From Nonomuraea sp. SYSU D8015 (GTDB lineage Bacteria > Actinomycetota > Actinomycetes > Streptosporangiales > Streptosporangiaceae), in contig NZ_MU084033.1 of NCBI RefSeq assembly GCF_008065375.1, forward strand, positions 62,471 through 126,470: a DNA stretch of 64,000 nucleotides. Reading direction: 5' to 3'. Positions within the stretch are counted from its first letter, which is position 1. Below: more notes on the stretch, generated by a model that searched no databases, had not been told where the DNA came from, and saw only the letters and a list, made by a program, of their open reading frames with translations. The stretch itself is not shown here.

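Overview
The window is very GC-rich, with strongly G/C-biased third codon positions. Its genes are typical of a filamentous actinomycete: a DUF3040 protein, a SARP-type regulator fragment, a PucR-type regulator, SigB/STAS-type components and an actinobacterial secreted S1 protease. A Streptosporangiales-like host is plausible but not proven. No rRNA, tRNA or CRISPR array was seen.

Region 1 (about 0.5-20.7 kb) is a stress and membrane-homeostasis neighbourhood in visible decay. Intact genes are a DUF3040 protein, a slipin/NfeD pair with overlapping stop and start, an alpha/beta hydrolase, a STAS anti-sigma-factor antagonist, NhaA, a two-TM potassium channel, a PucR-type regulator, a CBS-pair protein, TerC, a GH15 glucanohydrolase, a BON-domain protein and a sugar-binding lipoprotein. 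Between them lie broken genes: a SigB-type region-4 remnant, a frameshifted lnt, a CaCA-type cation exchanger, a four-helix copper-binding protein, a chimeric ABC permease, a SARP fragment and a frameshifted secreted protein. Six copies of the palindrome TTGCC-N7-GGCAA (one with a single mismatch) sit in the intergenic regions beside nfeD, nhaA, the potassium channel/PucR pair and the CBS gene. They look like one operator.

Region 2 (about 20.7-32.3 kb) is an accessory stretch of poorly conserved genes: several hypotheticals, a RusA-like protein with two half-signatures, a secreted DUF1524-type HNH nuclease, a fragment of a 35-residue-repeat protein, a secreted trypsin-like protease, a broken TolB-like beta-propeller and a membrane-anchored Pro-rich protein.

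Region 3 (32.8 kb to the right edge) is the main discovery. One plus-strand frame stays open without a stop from an ATG with a ribosome binding site at 32811 to position 64000, at least 10,396 codons, and runs off the window. It is not an NRPS or PKS. It has repeated N-terminal modules and long Pro/Ala linkers, a UvrD/FBH1-like SF1 helicase (about 45.1-46.9 kb), an N6-adenine methyltransferase domain (about 54.1-55.1 kb), a SNF2-type helicase (about 56.5-58.2 kb) and a long helical C-terminal part. The methylase plus SNF2 half resembles the DarB-like methylase-helicases of phage P1 and conjugative elements. A compact 99-residue gene with its own GGAGG site is nested in another frame exactly between the SF1 half and the methylase half (53842-54141). 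There the G/C third-position bias moves to the nested frame. The region is best read as part of a large plasmid or integrative conjugative element, with DNA protection or antirestriction during transfer as the working hypothesis.
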